A stretch of DNA of 64,000 nt, taken from positions 45,290 to 109,289 of the forward strand of contig CAYPRX010000041.1 in the NCBI GenBank assembly GCA_964413265.1, given 5' to 3'. The translations under genes were made by a program, and so were the position numbers. Position 1 is the first letter of the stretch. Each line of letters opens with the position of its first letter. Below are positions 1-8,421 of the stretch, one piece after another. The stretch is from CAVYGN01 sp964413265. Its GTDB lineage: Bacteria; Spirochaetota; Brevinematia; Brevinematales; JAOACQ01. The notes below the pieces were generated by a model. That model was not told the DNA's origin. It saw only the letters and a program-made list of their open reading frames with translations, and did not search any database.

Positions 1-2
1 CT

Positions 3-179
3 CAAAAAATGACCGCCGACATTCAGAACAATCAGGCTTCTGCCTTGCTCTTCGATACCATAAGGAGGACAAGCGGGTTAACAGCTCTATCCATCCATGA
101 CCTTCTACAGGTTTACAGTTCCGTAGTGATGAAAGAAATGGATCCCTACGCGCTTTCGCACACCCTTGCAAAATTTTAA
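3..179 (+). CDS. C-terminal fragment of an unidentified protein
   Basis: An open frame runs in from the left edge and stops with TAA at 177-179, giving about 58 residues that end in DPYALSHTLAKF. The sequence is helical and soluble-looking. I do not recognise the family. It lies 11 bases before rsfS on the same strand, so it is probably the preceding gene of that operon. In many bacteria rsfS follows nadD or a LytR-type gene, but nothing in this tail confirms either. A start at the ATG at 9-11 cannot be excluded, though a truncated longer gene is more likely. Confidence 0.55.
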   Translation, partial: QKMTADIQNNQASALLFDTIRRTSGLTALSIHDLLQVYSSVVMKEMDPYALSHTLAKF

Positions 180-190
180 CGGGGCATTTG

Positions 191-544
191 ATGGATCTTA
201 TCGAAGGAATATTAAAGGAACTGGCCCGATTGAAACTTCGTGATATTAAAGCATACGATCCCAACGGTAAATCAATTCTGGCGGATTATTTTTTTCTATC
301 AACTGCCGATAGCATAATACAGCTTGAGGCTGTCAGAAATAATCTCATCCGTTACATGAAAAATAATAAAATCAGCCTGAAGAACGGCATGGAAGAATGG
401 CATGGAGGGTGGTGCCTTCTTGATTTCGGTGAAATAATAATTCACATATTCCTGGAAGAGAGGCGGAGTTTTTATCAGATAGACCGCCTGATGGAAAGCT
501 CGGAATATACACTTATGGAAACCGCTTCCCTTACTGCTGGTTGA
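191..544 (+). CDS. rsfS: ribosomal silencing factor RsfS (Iojap family)
   Basis: RsfS binds ribosomal protein uL14 and blocks joining of the 30S and 50S subunits when nutrients are scarce. The 117 residues match the family over their whole length: DYFFLSTADS near residue 35, then the EEWHGGWCLLDFGEIIIHIFLEE block near 77-100, ending shortly after as family members do. I chose the ATG at 191, which follows a CGGGGC-like ribosome site, over an in-frame TTG at 188. The 3' end overlaps the convergent glnD by 14 bases, so the two genes share terminal coding sequence. Confidence 0.9.
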   Translation: MDLIEGILKELARLKLRDIKAYDPNGKSILADYFFLSTADSIIQLEAVRNNLIRYMKNNKISLKNGMEEWHGGWCLLDFGEIIIHIFLEERRSFYQIDRLMESSEYTLMETASLTAG

Positions 545-3164
545 GAATCTGGATTAATTCTTCTCTTATCCTGTTTATTTCATCATCCTTCAGACGTTCA
601 CCAGTTTTAAGCTCGAAGATATCATGAACATACCAGCCCATAGTATCTATATGGGCGCTCTGAATTTCGATTCCGTTTTTCGATATATAACCGGCTGTGT
701 CAAACAGGAGTGCCGGTCTGTCCATCCCTGAAATCTCCAGTGTACAGGCACCGCCGCCCCTGTTTTCAAGCAGGATATCCGGTTTTCTGGAAAAAACTGC
801 GGGTGACTTTTTTATCTTTTTTTTCATAGACTCGATCGCCTGTTCAAGTCCCGGTGCGTTAAACTGATAGGTCCCGAGAAGTTTCTCAAGGTCCTTGGTC
901 CAGATATTCAATTCATCTTTCATATTTTCCATGTAATCAATCCCGAAAATCCTGGTTACAGTGAATTCATCCACCGCAACATCCTTATAGGTTCGAACTT
1001 CCGCTCTTACTATGTCAGCTCCATTAAGGGTCAGGATGCCGCAGAAATAGGAGAACAGGCCTTTCCTGTCAGATGAGAACATTTTAACCTTAAAATAATC
1101 ATTATAACTCCTGACTTTAATCCGAATTTCCGCTTCTTTCATGGAATTTAAAATGGAATAATCATCGTGTATCTCACTTTCCTGGTTTTGAGCCGTATAA
1201 GAGGGCCCCATTTCCCTGATAAAAGATCCGAATTCGCCTGATGAGTCCGGACTTCTAACGATGTTTTCAGTGCGCATCAATTTCCGGCTTAAATATGGTA
1301 TTAAATTCCTGTACAAAAGTGTAAGCAGTTCAGCCATATAGCTTTTAAAATTTTCAGGTTTTGTTGCATAGATATCGCAATAAGTTAATATATAAAGGGC
1401 ATCAAAATATTCTTTTGGAAAAGGGGTCAGTATAAATCTCCCGGCGAGATCCCTGAGCATCGTTTTGTCGGCTATATTGCTTCTCCTTATCAGATTGGAA
1501 AGAAGAAGATGATTATCTATAAGAAAGAGGATCAGTTCGCGCGCCATGGAAGTTATCGGCAAAATTTTGAATAGTTTGTCGGCCATTTCTACCCCATTTT
1601 TTGAATGATCACCTTCATAAGCTTTTCCGATGTCATGAAGCAGCAGCGCCAGTCTTATGATCCAGATATTTTTTTTATAGTAAAAACCCACTTCAGAGAA
1701 ATGCGAGAATTTAATCCTGTTTTTAGCATCCGGCAGGATTCCCTGCAATTTCAGCGCAGTAAAAGCGCGTACTGACTCAAATGCATGCTCATCGACTGTA
1801 AATTGATGGTATGGGTTATAAATGATTAGATGCCATATCTTCTTAAAAGGCGGAATATATTCATAAAGAAGTCCCGAATATTTCATGACAATAATGGCAG
1901 AGGAGGCATTTTCAAGTGAGAGTATTTTTCTGAAAAGATAAAAAATATTCCTTGATTTTTTATCTTCCTCGCTCATCTTTCTCGCACATTCCCTCAAATA
2001 ATTGAGCAAGCTGAATGTAAAAAAACAGCCTTTTTTACAATAGATATACAGGGCCTGGAAAGCGTTTTCGGCTGTAAATCCGGCCCATCCTCTTATGTAG
2101 AAACGCTTGTTAATGATCCGGTAATTCCCCTCAATCGTATTACCCTTTCCCCGTCCCCCTCTCAGACTCTTATAGCTCCTGATAAAGCGGAGATGGAATT
2201 CATCGATAATAAAAAGAAGAGATAAAAATATATCTTCGGATTTACTGTAGTATTTTTTCATTAGTTTTTCAGTCCTTGCCTCCTCTCCACCGGAAGTAAA
2301 AAACAGCCCTGAAAGTGAAAACTGGTCATTCATAAGCAGCCGGTCATTTTTTCGTCCGCTTTCAATGTGAAGGGCGCAGCGTATGAATAAAAGAAAATCA
2401 TAAGCAACATATGTCTTTTTATAATAAATCTTAGGAAGTATCAATTTTAAACCGGCAAGTCCTTTGTTCATGGTAAAGGTGAAATTCAGCCATTCCATAA
2501 GGTGAACGCTTCTTAAACCGCCGATACTTTTTTTAATATCGGGCTCTTTTAAAAGTATTTTATTGGCCGGGTCACCGATCAGTGAATTGAGCTGTTCCAT
2601 CTGTGACTTAAGATAGCTGACCCTGAACGAACCGATGAGTTTACTCGTTGCCGTTTCCATACTGCTGTAGAGATTTAAATCACCTTTTATAAACCGGGCT
2701 TCGAACAGGCTTGTCAGAAATTCTATATCCTCCCTTGCGTGCTCAATCAGATTATCAATGGTCCTCACACTATATCCGATATGGTAGCCGCAGTCCCACA
2801 GGTTTGTGACAAATTTGTGCACAAAATTTTCAACCGGAGCCCTGTCCTTATGAAGGATGAGAAGATCGATATCCGAATAAGGAGAAAGTTCACCTCTTCC
2901 ATATCCGCCTACGGCAGCGACCGTAATCCCTTCAGGGATTCCTCCCGAATATTCTATAATCATTCCCAGGATACTATCCCTGAAAACAGAAAGTTCATTT
3001 GATGTCCCGATGCCTTTTCCTAAAGACCAGCCGGCCAGAACTTCCTCTTTCAGTGATGCAAGAATGGATTTTTCAATTTTCTTTACAGTCTCAATAAAAG
3101 CCAGCCGGCCGGCCTTGAGAGGTATTCCGCTTATCTCATTAAATAAAGAATCTTTATAGCTCAT
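531..3164 (-). CDS. glnD: PII uridylyltransferase/uridylyl-removing enzyme GlnD
   Basis: GlnD reads glutamine and adds or removes UMP on Tyr51 of PII proteins. The 877-residue length is typical. The nucleotidyltransferase signature GGYGRGELSPYSDIDLLIL is at residues 86-104. The HD hydrolase motif HDIGK starts at His510. Two C-terminal ACT domains, the glutamine sensors, are visible at about 700-770 and 805-877. All catalytic motifs look intact, so both activities are expected. It lies downstream of amtB-glnK on the same strand but is separated from them by a probable terminator and 98 bases. Its target glnK and a second PII gene, both with Tyr51, are close by. Confidence 0.95.
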   Translation of the reverse strand: MSYKDSLFNEISGIPLKAGRLAFIETVKKIEKSILASLKEEVLAGWSLGKGIGTSNELSVFRDSILGMIIEYSGGIPEGITVAAVGGYGRGELSPYSDIDLLILHKDRAPVENFVHKFVTNLWDCGYHIGYSVRTIDNLIEHAREDIEFLTSLFEARFIKGDLNLYSSMETATSKLIGSFRVSYLKSQMEQLNSLIGDPANKILLKEPDIKKSIGGLRSVHLMEWLNFTFTMNKGLAGLKLILPKIYYKKTYVAYDFLLFIRCALHIESGRKNDRLLMNDQFSLSGLFFTSGGEEARTEKLMKKYYSKSEDIFLSLLFIIDEFHLRFIRSYKSLRGGRGKGNTIEGNYRIINKRFYIRGWAGFTAENAFQALYIYCKKGCFFTFSLLNYLRECARKMSEEDKKSRNIFYLFRKILSLENASSAIIVMKYSGLLYEYIPPFKKIWHLIIYNPYHQFTVDEHAFESVRAFTALKLQGILPDAKNRIKFSHFSEVGFYYKKNIWIIRLALLLHDIGKAYEGDHSKNGVEMADKLFKILPITSMARELILFLIDNHLLLSNLIRRSNIADKTMLRDLAGRFILTPFPKEYFDALYILTYCDIYATKPENFKSYMAELLTLLYRNLIPYLSRKLMRTENIVRSPDSSGEFGSFIREMGPSYTAQNQESEIHDDYSILNSMKEAEIRIKVRSYNDYFKVKMFSSDRKGLFSYFCGILTLNGADIVRAEVRTYKDVAVDEFTVTRIFGIDYMENMKDELNIWTKDLEKLLGTYQFNAPGLEQAIESMKKKIKKSPAVFSRKPDILLENRGGGACTLEISGMDRPALLFDTAGYISKNGIEIQSAHIDTMGWYVHDIFELKTGERLKDDEINRIREELIQILNQQ

Positions 3165-3218
3165 CCGAACATTCTCTCTTTAAAAAGGCGCACCGTCATG
3201 GGCGCATAATTAAAACAG

Positions 3219-3242
3219 CCCCGCCCTTTTCAAAGGGCAGGG
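3219..3242 (-). terminator. probable rho-independent terminator after glnK
   Basis: Read on the minus strand, CCCTGCCCTTT pairs with AAAGGGCGGGG to form an 11-bp GC-rich stem with one G-U pair and a very tight loop. It is followed by CTGTTTTAATT, a modest U-rich tail. It lies 20 bases past the glnK stop and would end the amtB-glnK transcript before glnD. The T-run is weak, so read-through is possible. Confidence 0.6.
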
Positions 3243-3262
3243 TTAAAAATGGTTTCTGCAAA

Positions 3263-3601
3263 TTATATGGCGACTTCTCCCCTTTCCTTTGTCCTTACCC
3301 TGATGACATCCTCAACATCAGTAATGAAGATCTTTCCGTCCCCGATCTGGTCTGTAGCTGCTGTTGCAATAATAGCATCAATGATCTTCTCAACGGTATT
3401 ATCCATTGTTACTATCTCGATTTTGATCTTGGGTATGAATTTAATTTCATATTCTCTTCCCCGGAAAAGCTCCTTCATGCCTTTCTGCCTTCCATGGCCC
3501 TGAACCTCGGTGTAATTTAAGCCCGAGTATCCGAGTTCGGAAAGCTTTTCAACAACAGCTTCCAGCTTATCAGGCCTGATTATCGCTTCGATTTTTTTCA
3601 T
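3263..3601 (-). CDS. glnK: nitrogen regulatory PII protein, GlnK type
   Basis: This is a 112-residue PII signalling protein that binds ATP, ADP and 2-oxoglutarate and, as GlnK, plugs the AmtB channel. The T-loop segment GRQKG..ELFRGREY places Tyr51, the uridylylation site, in the standard position. The B-loop TDQIGDGKIF and C-loop VIRVRT are conserved. It starts 15 bases after amtB on the same strand, the classic amtB-glnK pairing, which is why I call it GlnK. Expression should be driven by the sigma-54 promoter upstream of amtB. Confidence 0.95.
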   Translation of the reverse strand: MKKIEAIIRPDKLEAVVEKLSELGYSGLNYTEVQGHGRQKGMKELFRGREYEIKFIPKIKIEIVTMDNTVEKIIDAIIATAATDQIGDGKIFITDVEDVIRVRTKERGEVAI

Positions 3602-3616
3602 ATTATCCTCCGAACC

Positions 3617-5023
3617 TTATTTAGCCGATTCAACTTGTTCCCCATGCTGGGAAATATCCAGACCTTCAGCCTCTTCTTTCTCGGTAACGCGCAGTCTGCC
3701 TGCGGTGATCAGATTTGCAAGGAAAAGGCAGATCAGCGTACCCACAATCGCTATGCACCATGCAATACCGATGGACATAAGCTGTATCAGGACCTGGCCG
3801 GGATTTCCGTCTATTAGGCCTTTCCCGCCTGGATTTACAGCAGAAACTGCAAAAAGACCGGTTGCAAAAGCACCCCAGGTACCGCCGAGTCCATGCACGC
3901 TGAAGACGTCAAGAGCATCATCATATTTAAATATCTTACGGAATACAGCCATAAATGTAAAGGAAATCAGGCTGACAACCATGCCTATCACGAGTGCACC
4001 GCCAAGGTTCACAAAACCCGAAGCAGGCGTTATGGCAACCAGGCCGGCGACTGCGCCGGTGCTTGCGCCGACAACGCTTGGTTTTTTCATGAAAATCCAT
4101 TCAAGTATCATCCATGTAAGAGCAGCCATCGCTGTAGCTGTATGTGTGACCAGAAAAGCGCTGGAAGCCAGACCATTTGCGGCTACAGCGCTCCCGGCAT
4201 TAAATCCGAACCAGCCTACCCAGAGGAGAGTAGCACCAATGAACACATATGCAATGTTTGAAGGGGGTGAAATGGGATTTTTCCTGAACCCCGCTCTGGG
4301 ACCCAGCACGATACAGGCAACAAGCGCCGATACTCCGGAAGAAGCGTGAACAACAAGCCCCCCTGCAAAATCGAGAGCGCCTTTCTGTGCGAGAAATCCT
4401 TCAGGATTCCATACGATATGAGCGATGGGCGTGTAAACAAGGAATGACCACAGGATCAGGAATACAAACCATCCTGCAAAACTCATTCTCTCGGCTATAG
4501 CCCCTGATACCAGGGCCACCGTTATGATAGCGAACATAAGCTGGAACATCGAGTATGCATTTTCAGGAACGGTCGGGGCATTAAAGTTAACCGTATTAAC
4601 GCCTATACCGCTAAGAAATGCAGATTTAAGGGAGCCTACCCATTGCAGAACACCCTTCACAGCTGCTACACCGTCAATTGTTTTTTTTGTAAGTGAACCG
4701 TCGGTATTAAACTCCAGAGGAGTCGATACATTGAAGATCAGACTGTACTCGCAGACTACCCATAAAATACTTACGACAATCGCGCAGGCAAAGCTGTAAT
4801 AGATGACGGATAAAATGTTCTTTTTTCTGACAAGTCCGCCATAGAAAAGCGCCAGAGCAGGAATTGTCATAAGCAGCACAAGAGCGGATGACGTTAAAAG
4901 CCATGCGGTATCTCCTGAATTTATTACCGGTCCAGGCTTAGCACTCTCCGCGAAAAGCCCGGCTGCCGGCAGGAAACCCATTGACGCCAATCCGACCCAG
5001 AATTTCATTTTCGATATTTTCAT
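3617..5023 (-). CDS. amtB: ammonium transporter AmtB
   Basis: This is an ammonium channel of the Amt/Rh family, 468 residues, in the inner membrane. A signal peptide ending near LPAAGLFAESA precedes the mature N-terminus, as in many bacterial Amt proteins, and about 11 membrane helices follow. Signature stretches include FYGGLVRKKNILSV, VVHASSGVSALVAC and the C-terminal VHGLGGTWGAFATGLFA with the pore histidine. The ATG follows a strong AGGAGGT ribosome site. It heads the amtB-glnK operon and has its own -24/-12 promoter 34 bases upstream of the start. Confidence 0.96.
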   Translation of the reverse strand: MKISKMKFWVGLASMGFLPAAGLFAESAKPGPVINSGDTAWLLTSSALVLLMTIPALALFYGGLVRKKNILSVIYYSFACAIVVSILWVVCEYSLIFNVSTPLEFNTDGSLTKKTIDGVAAVKGVLQWVGSLKSAFLSGIGVNTVNFNAPTVPENAYSMFQLMFAIITVALVSGAIAERMSFAGWFVFLILWSFLVYTPIAHIVWNPEGFLAQKGALDFAGGLVVHASSGVSALVACIVLGPRAGFRKNPISPPSNIAYVFIGATLLWVGWFGFNAGSAVAANGLASSAFLVTHTATAMAALTWMILEWIFMKKPSVVGASTGAVAGLVAITPASGFVNLGGALVIGMVVSLISFTFMAVFRKIFKYDDALDVFSVHGLGGTWGAFATGLFAVSAVNPGGKGLIDGNPGQVLIQLMSIGIAWCIAIVGTLICLFLANLITAGRLRVTEKEEAEGLDISQHGEQVESAK

Positions 5024-5056
5024 AATACCTCCTATCAGAAATCAATAAGCATAATT

Positions 5057-5072
5057 TGCAAATATAATGCCA
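5057..5072 (-). promoter_or_regulatory. sigma-54 promoter of amtB-glnK
   Basis: On the minus strand the sequence reads TGGCAT-TATAT-TTGCA, with GG and GC exactly 10 bases apart, matching the sigma-54 -24/-12 consensus. Transcription would start about 12 bases after the GC, near 5046, leaving a short leader that carries the ribosome site. The target (ammonium transport) and the presence of rpoN in this window support it. Confidence 0.85.
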
Positions 5073-5408
5073 AATTGCAATAAATTGTAAGGAAGAATTT
5101 AATTATACTGCCTGGTTAATTTATGCAAGCTTTATAGGATAATAACGGAAAATTGATTTTCACCAAGGATCAAAAAATGGATTCAATTTATGATTAAAAA
5201 TCATGCATAAATATATATTATGGATAATAAATAATCTATTTAAATATTATGATTAATTAATAAGCGTATTTTTATTATTAGCATGATAAATAGCCCAATT
5301 TAATAAAATATGTATATAATATAATCATATTTAATCTTTTTTTTATTTATTTTAATTAAATGCAGTACATATAATTATCACTATAATTGATTAAATTTTA
5401 AATAGCTC
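5073..5408. promoter_or_regulatory. AT-rich divergent control region, amtB / second PII gene
   Basis: This 336-base gap between the two facing sigma-54 promoters is strongly AT-rich and holds no convincing reading frame. Sigma-54 promoters need an upstream enhancer site for an NtrC-type activator, so one or more such sites are expected here. The clearest symmetric element is ATGATT-AAA-AATCAT at 5190-5204. It does not resemble the enterobacterial NtrC consensus, so the activator site is unassigned. Many A and T tracts suggest intrinsic bending. Confidence 0.5.
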
Positions 5409-5424
5409 TGGCATAATTTTTGCA
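5409..5424 (+). promoter_or_regulatory. sigma-54 promoter of the second PII gene
   Basis: The sequence TGGCAT-AATTT-TTGCA has GG and GC separated by exactly 10 bases, as required for sigma-54. It is nearly identical to the amtB promoter on the other strand. The predicted start near 5435 lies 26 bases before the PII start codon, which has a strong GAGGAGGAAC ribosome site. Confidence 0.85.
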
Positions 5425-5460
5425 AATAAAGTGTCATAATGGCTACAGAGGAGGAACAAT

Positions 5461-5799
5461 ATGAAAAGAATTGAGGCTATAGTCAGACCGGAAAAAGCGG
5501 GAGCTATAGTCACAGCTCTCGATTCCATAGGACATCCCGGCATTATGATCAGCGAGATAGAAGGCCATGGAAAACAGCATGGCATGGAAGAAAATGTCCG
5601 TGGGAAAAAATACATAATAGACCTGATCACAAAGACACGCATTGAGATCATCGTGAAAGATTCAGAAGTGAAAAGGATTGCAGAAGCGATACGGGAAGCA
5701 GCTTATACTGGGGAGATCGGCGATGGTAAGATATTTATCCATCCCGTTGACGACGCAATAAGGGTCAGAACGGATGAGAAAGGCGAAGATGCAATATAG
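5461..5799 (+). CDS. glnB: second nitrogen regulatory PII protein
   Basis: This 112-residue PII homologue is divergent from amtB. Tyr51 is kept (VRGKKY), so GlnD can be expected to modify it. The B-loop GEIGDGKIF and C-loop AIRVRT are standard. The T-loop differs from the other copy (GKQHGMEENVRGKKY instead of GRQKGMKELFRGREY), which suggests different partner proteins. The sigma-54 promoter at 5409 and a strong terminator at 5818 make it a single-gene unit. The choice between glnB and glnK names for this copy is a guess; it could equally be a second GlnK. Confidence 0.93.
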   Translation: MKRIEAIVRPEKAGAIVTALDSIGHPGIMISEIEGHGKQHGMEENVRGKKYIIDLITKTRIEIIVKDSEVKRIAEAIREAAYTGEIGDGKIFIHPVDDAIRVRTDEKGEDAI

Positions 5800-5817
5800 T
5801 TTAATATCCCGGATAGT

Positions 5818-5858
5818 ACCCTCCCGATGGTGAAAACTCCATAGGGAGGGTTTTCTTT
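5818..5858 (+). terminator. rho-independent terminator after the second PII gene
   Basis: ACCCTCCC at 5818-5825 pairs with GGGAGGGT at 5844-5851. An inner ATGG/CCAT pair extends the hairpin, and TTTTCTTT follows at once. This is a textbook terminator and isolates the PII gene from the stomatin-like gene. Confidence 0.9.
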
Positions 5859-5873
5859 ATTATATGGAAATGC

Positions 5874-5902
5874 TTGACATTAAATAAACGTAAATTTAAC
5901 AT
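5874..5902 (+). promoter_or_regulatory. sigma-70 type promoter for the stomatin-like gene
   Basis: TTGACA at 5874 is followed after 17 bases by TAACAT. A TATAAT at 5902-5907 is also present but would give a 22-base spacer, so the -10 is uncertain. The site lies between the PII terminator and the next gene. Confidence 0.5.
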
Positions 5903-5974
5903 ATAATTACATCTCCTGATTAATTAGATTTCATTACTTCTGAATTTGATAAAATAAAAAAGGGAGCTTTATTT

Positions 5975-6721
5975 ATGTTAACCTATATCTACGTTGCAAT
6001 TTTTCTGATAATTGTTCTTTTTCTAGTCATTAAAATCGTGACTGAATATGAAAGGCTTGTTGTTTTCAGGCTGGGGAAATTCTACAAAGTCAAGGGACCC
6101 GGTCTTGTCATAATAATTCCCGGGATCGACAGACCGGTAAAGGTCGGCTTAAGAACCGTTACCCTGGATGTACCGCCACAGGATGTTATTACTAAAGATA
6201 ATGTCTCAATCAGCGTGAATGCCGTTGTTTACTTCCGCATCATTCATCCTGAAAAGGCTATTATTGAAGTGGAGGATTTCATGTTCGCAACATCGCAGAT
6301 TTCTCAGACAACCCTCAGAAGTGTGGTCGGACAATCCGAACTTGATGATCTTTTAGCCCAGAGAGATAAGATCAATGCCAGGCTTCAGGAGATCATCGAT
6401 CTCTCCACTGATCCATGGGGTATCAAGGTTTCAAATGTAGAGGTAAAGGATGTGGTTCTGCCCCAGGAGATGAAACGCGCTATGGCTATGCAGGCCGAGG
6501 CAGACAGGGAAAGAAGGGCAAAAATAATAAAAGCCGATGGAGAGCTGCAGGCTTCACAGAAGCTTCTCGAGGCCGCAAGAGTGATGAGCCAGGAAAAAAT
6601 CACCATACAGCTTCGTTATTTACAGACATTGATAGAAATTTCATCAGAAAACGCTACTACTGTGGTATTCCCGCTGCCGATGGACCTCTTTGACGCCTTT
6701 CGTAAGAATAAAGATAAATGA
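5975..6721 (+). CDS. stomatin/slipin-like SPFH-domain membrane protein
   Basis: This 248-residue protein has one N-terminal membrane helix (residues 3-21), then an SPFH/band-7 domain: EYERLVVFRLGKF, GPGLVIIIPGIDR, VPPQDVITKDNVSISVNAVVYFRI. A charged coiled coil (AEADRERRAKIIKADGELQAS) follows at about 170-195. Such proteins form oligomeric rings that scaffold membrane microdomains and often regulate membrane proteases. Slipins usually sit beside an NfeD-type gene. None is visible here, so it appears to be a single-gene unit with its own promoter. The physiological role is not shown by the context. Confidence 0.9.
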   Translation: MLTYIYVAIFLIIVLFLVIKIVTEYERLVVFRLGKFYKVKGPGLVIIIPGIDRPVKVGLRTVTLDVPPQDVITKDNVSISVNAVVYFRIIHPEKAIIEVEDFMFATSQISQTTLRSVVGQSELDDLLAQRDKINARLQEIIDLSTDPWGIKVSNVEVKDVVLPQEMKRAMAMQAEADRERRAKIIKADGELQASQKLLEAARVMSQEKITIQLRYLQTLIEISSENATTVVFPLPMDLFDAFRKNKDK

Positions 6722-6794
6722 AAGAGGGCAGGCTCTGCCATATTTTACAGGTTTGCTCAACAGATAATATTGTTTCATAATTGAGGTGAGCACT

Positions 6795-6822
6795 TAAAGA
6801 AATGGTCTTTTCATGCCGATTT
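6795..6822 (+). promoter_or_regulatory. sigma-28 (FliA)-like promoter of the fliS operon
   Basis: TAAAG at 6795-6799 and GCCGATTT at 6815-6822 match the flagellar sigma-28 elements (TAAA and GCCGATAA). The gap from TAAA to GCCG is 16 bases, one more than the optimum of 15. The location directly upstream of fliS (start 6877), a late flagellar gene, supports the call. Confidence 0.7.
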
Positions 6823-6876
6823 AGAATAGGAGCAACTTTTTTTTAAAACTGCGAATTTTTTGAAAGCGGGGTCTGC

Positions 6877-7287
6877 ATGGAGGGATATAAAAATTACCGG
6901 GAAGTTGAAATTGAGACAGCAAGCGGTCTGCGGCTGGTAGTTATGCTCTACGCAGGCGCCATTAAATTTCTTAATATCGCCAAGGAAGGCATTAAAAGCA
7001 AGAAACTTGACATCGCAAACAACAATATAATAAAGGCCCAGGATATTATTTCGGAACTGATGACCTCTCTTAATTTCGAGGCGGGAGAAATAGCCCATAA
7101 TTTGTACAGCCTGTATCTTTATATGAACAGGCGTCTTCTCGAGAGTAATATCGAGAAGAACTCCGAAATAATAAACGAGGTTCTCAATCTTCTCAACACT
7201 TTGAAAGGAGCATGGGAAGAATTATTAAAAAAAGAAAGAAATGTTGAGGGATCTCTTAAAAACAACAGCCTGAATATTTCTGGATAA
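6877..7287 (+). CDS. fliS: flagellar export chaperone FliS
   Basis: FliS is a cytoplasmic helical chaperone that holds flagellin unfolded before export. The 136 residues carry the family pattern: YREVEIETASGLRLVVMLYAGAIKFL (2-35), then NNNIIKAQDIISELMTSLNFEAGEIAHNLYSLYLYMNRRL and the closing LLNTLKGAWEEL. The ribosome site is AAAGCGGGG. No flagellin or fliD gene is in view. The gene instead leads an operon with an acidic protein, a GAF/degenerate-GGDEF protein and a short FapA-family protein, spaced 16-18 bases apart, which suggests these also serve motility or surface functions. Confidence 0.92.
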   Translation: MEGYKNYREVEIETASGLRLVVMLYAGAIKFLNIAKEGIKSKKLDIANNNIIKAQDIISELMTSLNFEAGEIAHNLYSLYLYMNRRLLESNIEKNSEIINEVLNLLNTLKGAWEELLKKERNVEGSLKNNSLNISG

Positions 7288-7305
7288 TAAAAGCGAGGTT
7301 CGCCT

Positions 7306-8406
7306 ATGCCGGATGATAAAAATGAAATTATAGACGATATAATAACTGATATGAATATTGAGACAATTACTCTTGATGATGTGGAGCTCAATGATCTAAG
7401 CGATATCTCACCCCAGGAAAAAACAACCGGTCAAGTTAAATCGGAAGGCATTTCATCTTCTATGGATGAAATATCCTTTGAAAAACTCGAGACTCAGCCT
7501 GAAGATCAAAGCGAAGTCATTCCATTACCAAATTTAGATTCTATTCAAAACATTACTGAACCCGAAATACCTGTAGTTCCAGCTTTTATGGAGGACGAAG
7601 CTCCTGAAGAGAAAGAAGAGTCAGGGGCATCTAATAATGCAGGTAGACATGCTTCAATCAATGAGCCCATTTCTTCAGAGGATGACATAATTTCCATAGA
7701 AGGAAGTGAGCTGGACAAGCTTATTTACAGTGGCTTCAAAGCCGATGAAGGAAAGTCAGTTCAGAAAGATCTTAGCGAAATCCCGATTATCGAGGAATCC
7801 AAGGTTGAAGAAGAAATTAATTTTATACAGGAGGAGCCTGAAAAAGAGGAGAATTTTATTCCTCCAATTGACTTGAGGATAGAGGAAAATACCCCTGCAA
7901 AAGAAGAATCTTCAGGAATGGATTTTAATTTCGATCTGTCGGCTATACCTGATGTTTCTGAGATTGAAGAGGACGAGCCTATTGCGCTGTCACTTGATGA
8001 ACTTAATAAAATCGATATATCAGAAGAAACAGTGCTTGATTATGAAACACCATCTGCCCCCGAGGTTCCGGAGGTAAAGACTGAAAATAATATTCCGGTC
8101 ATGGAAGAGGAGAATGTCGAGATTTCCTTTGATGATATGAACAGGATAGAAGAGAGCCTGCCGGAGGCAGGAAAGATATCTCAGGGCGCTTATGAATTTA
8201 ATAATATTGATAACAAAGAAATTACAGAAGAGGTTATAGAAAATAAAATAGACATATTAAGCGATTCTTCCAAGGATGAACTAAGGAAGGTTCTTGGTTA
8301 TCTGGACAATCTCCTTGAAAGCCTTCCGGAAGAAAAGATTAAGGAATTCGCGAAATCAGAGTATTATGATCTTTATGTTAAAATTTTAAGCAAATTAGGT
8401 ATATGA
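7306..8406 (+). CDS. acidic low-complexity protein with a conserved-looking C-terminal helical module
   Basis: This 366-residue protein is very rich in Glu, Asp, Ser, Pro and Ile and lacks Cys, a signal peptide and membrane helices. Residues 1-310 look like a disordered linker with short repeated acidic hydrophobic patches of the type SFDDMNRIEE, SLDELNKIDI and ITLDDVELND, which could be short interaction motifs. The last 45 residues (LRKVLGYLDNLLESLPEEKIKEFAKSEYYDLYVKIL) form an amphipathic helical module quite unlike the rest. I do not recognise a function. Its position between fliS and a GAF protein suggests a scaffold for that signalling group. Confidence 0.7.
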   Translation: MPDDKNEIIDDIITDMNIETITLDDVELNDLSDISPQEKTTGQVKSEGISSSMDEISFEKLETQPEDQSEVIPLPNLDSIQNITEPEIPVVPAFMEDEAPEEKEESGASNNAGRHASINEPISSEDDIISIEGSELDKLIYSGFKADEGKSVQKDLSEIPIIEESKVEEEINFIQEEPEKEENFIPPIDLRIEENTPAKEESSGMDFNFDLSAIPDVSEIEEDEPIALSLDELNKIDISEETVLDYETPSAPEVPEVKTENNIPVMEEENVEISFDDMNRIEESLPEAGKISQGAYEFNNIDNKEITEEVIENKIDILSDSSKDELRKVLGYLDNLLESLPEEKIKEFAKSEYYDLYVKILSKLGI

Positions 8407-8421
8407 GAGGAAATCGCTTAA

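Noticed and set aside
3705..4349. Long plus-strand open frame opposite amtB
   Set aside because: Antisense shadow of a clear membrane protein gene; composition and lack of a ribosome site argue against it.
6727..6739. Short GGCAG/CTGCC hairpin after the stomatin-like gene
   Set aside because: Stem is only 5 bp with a 3-base loop and no clear T-run, so I did not call a terminator.
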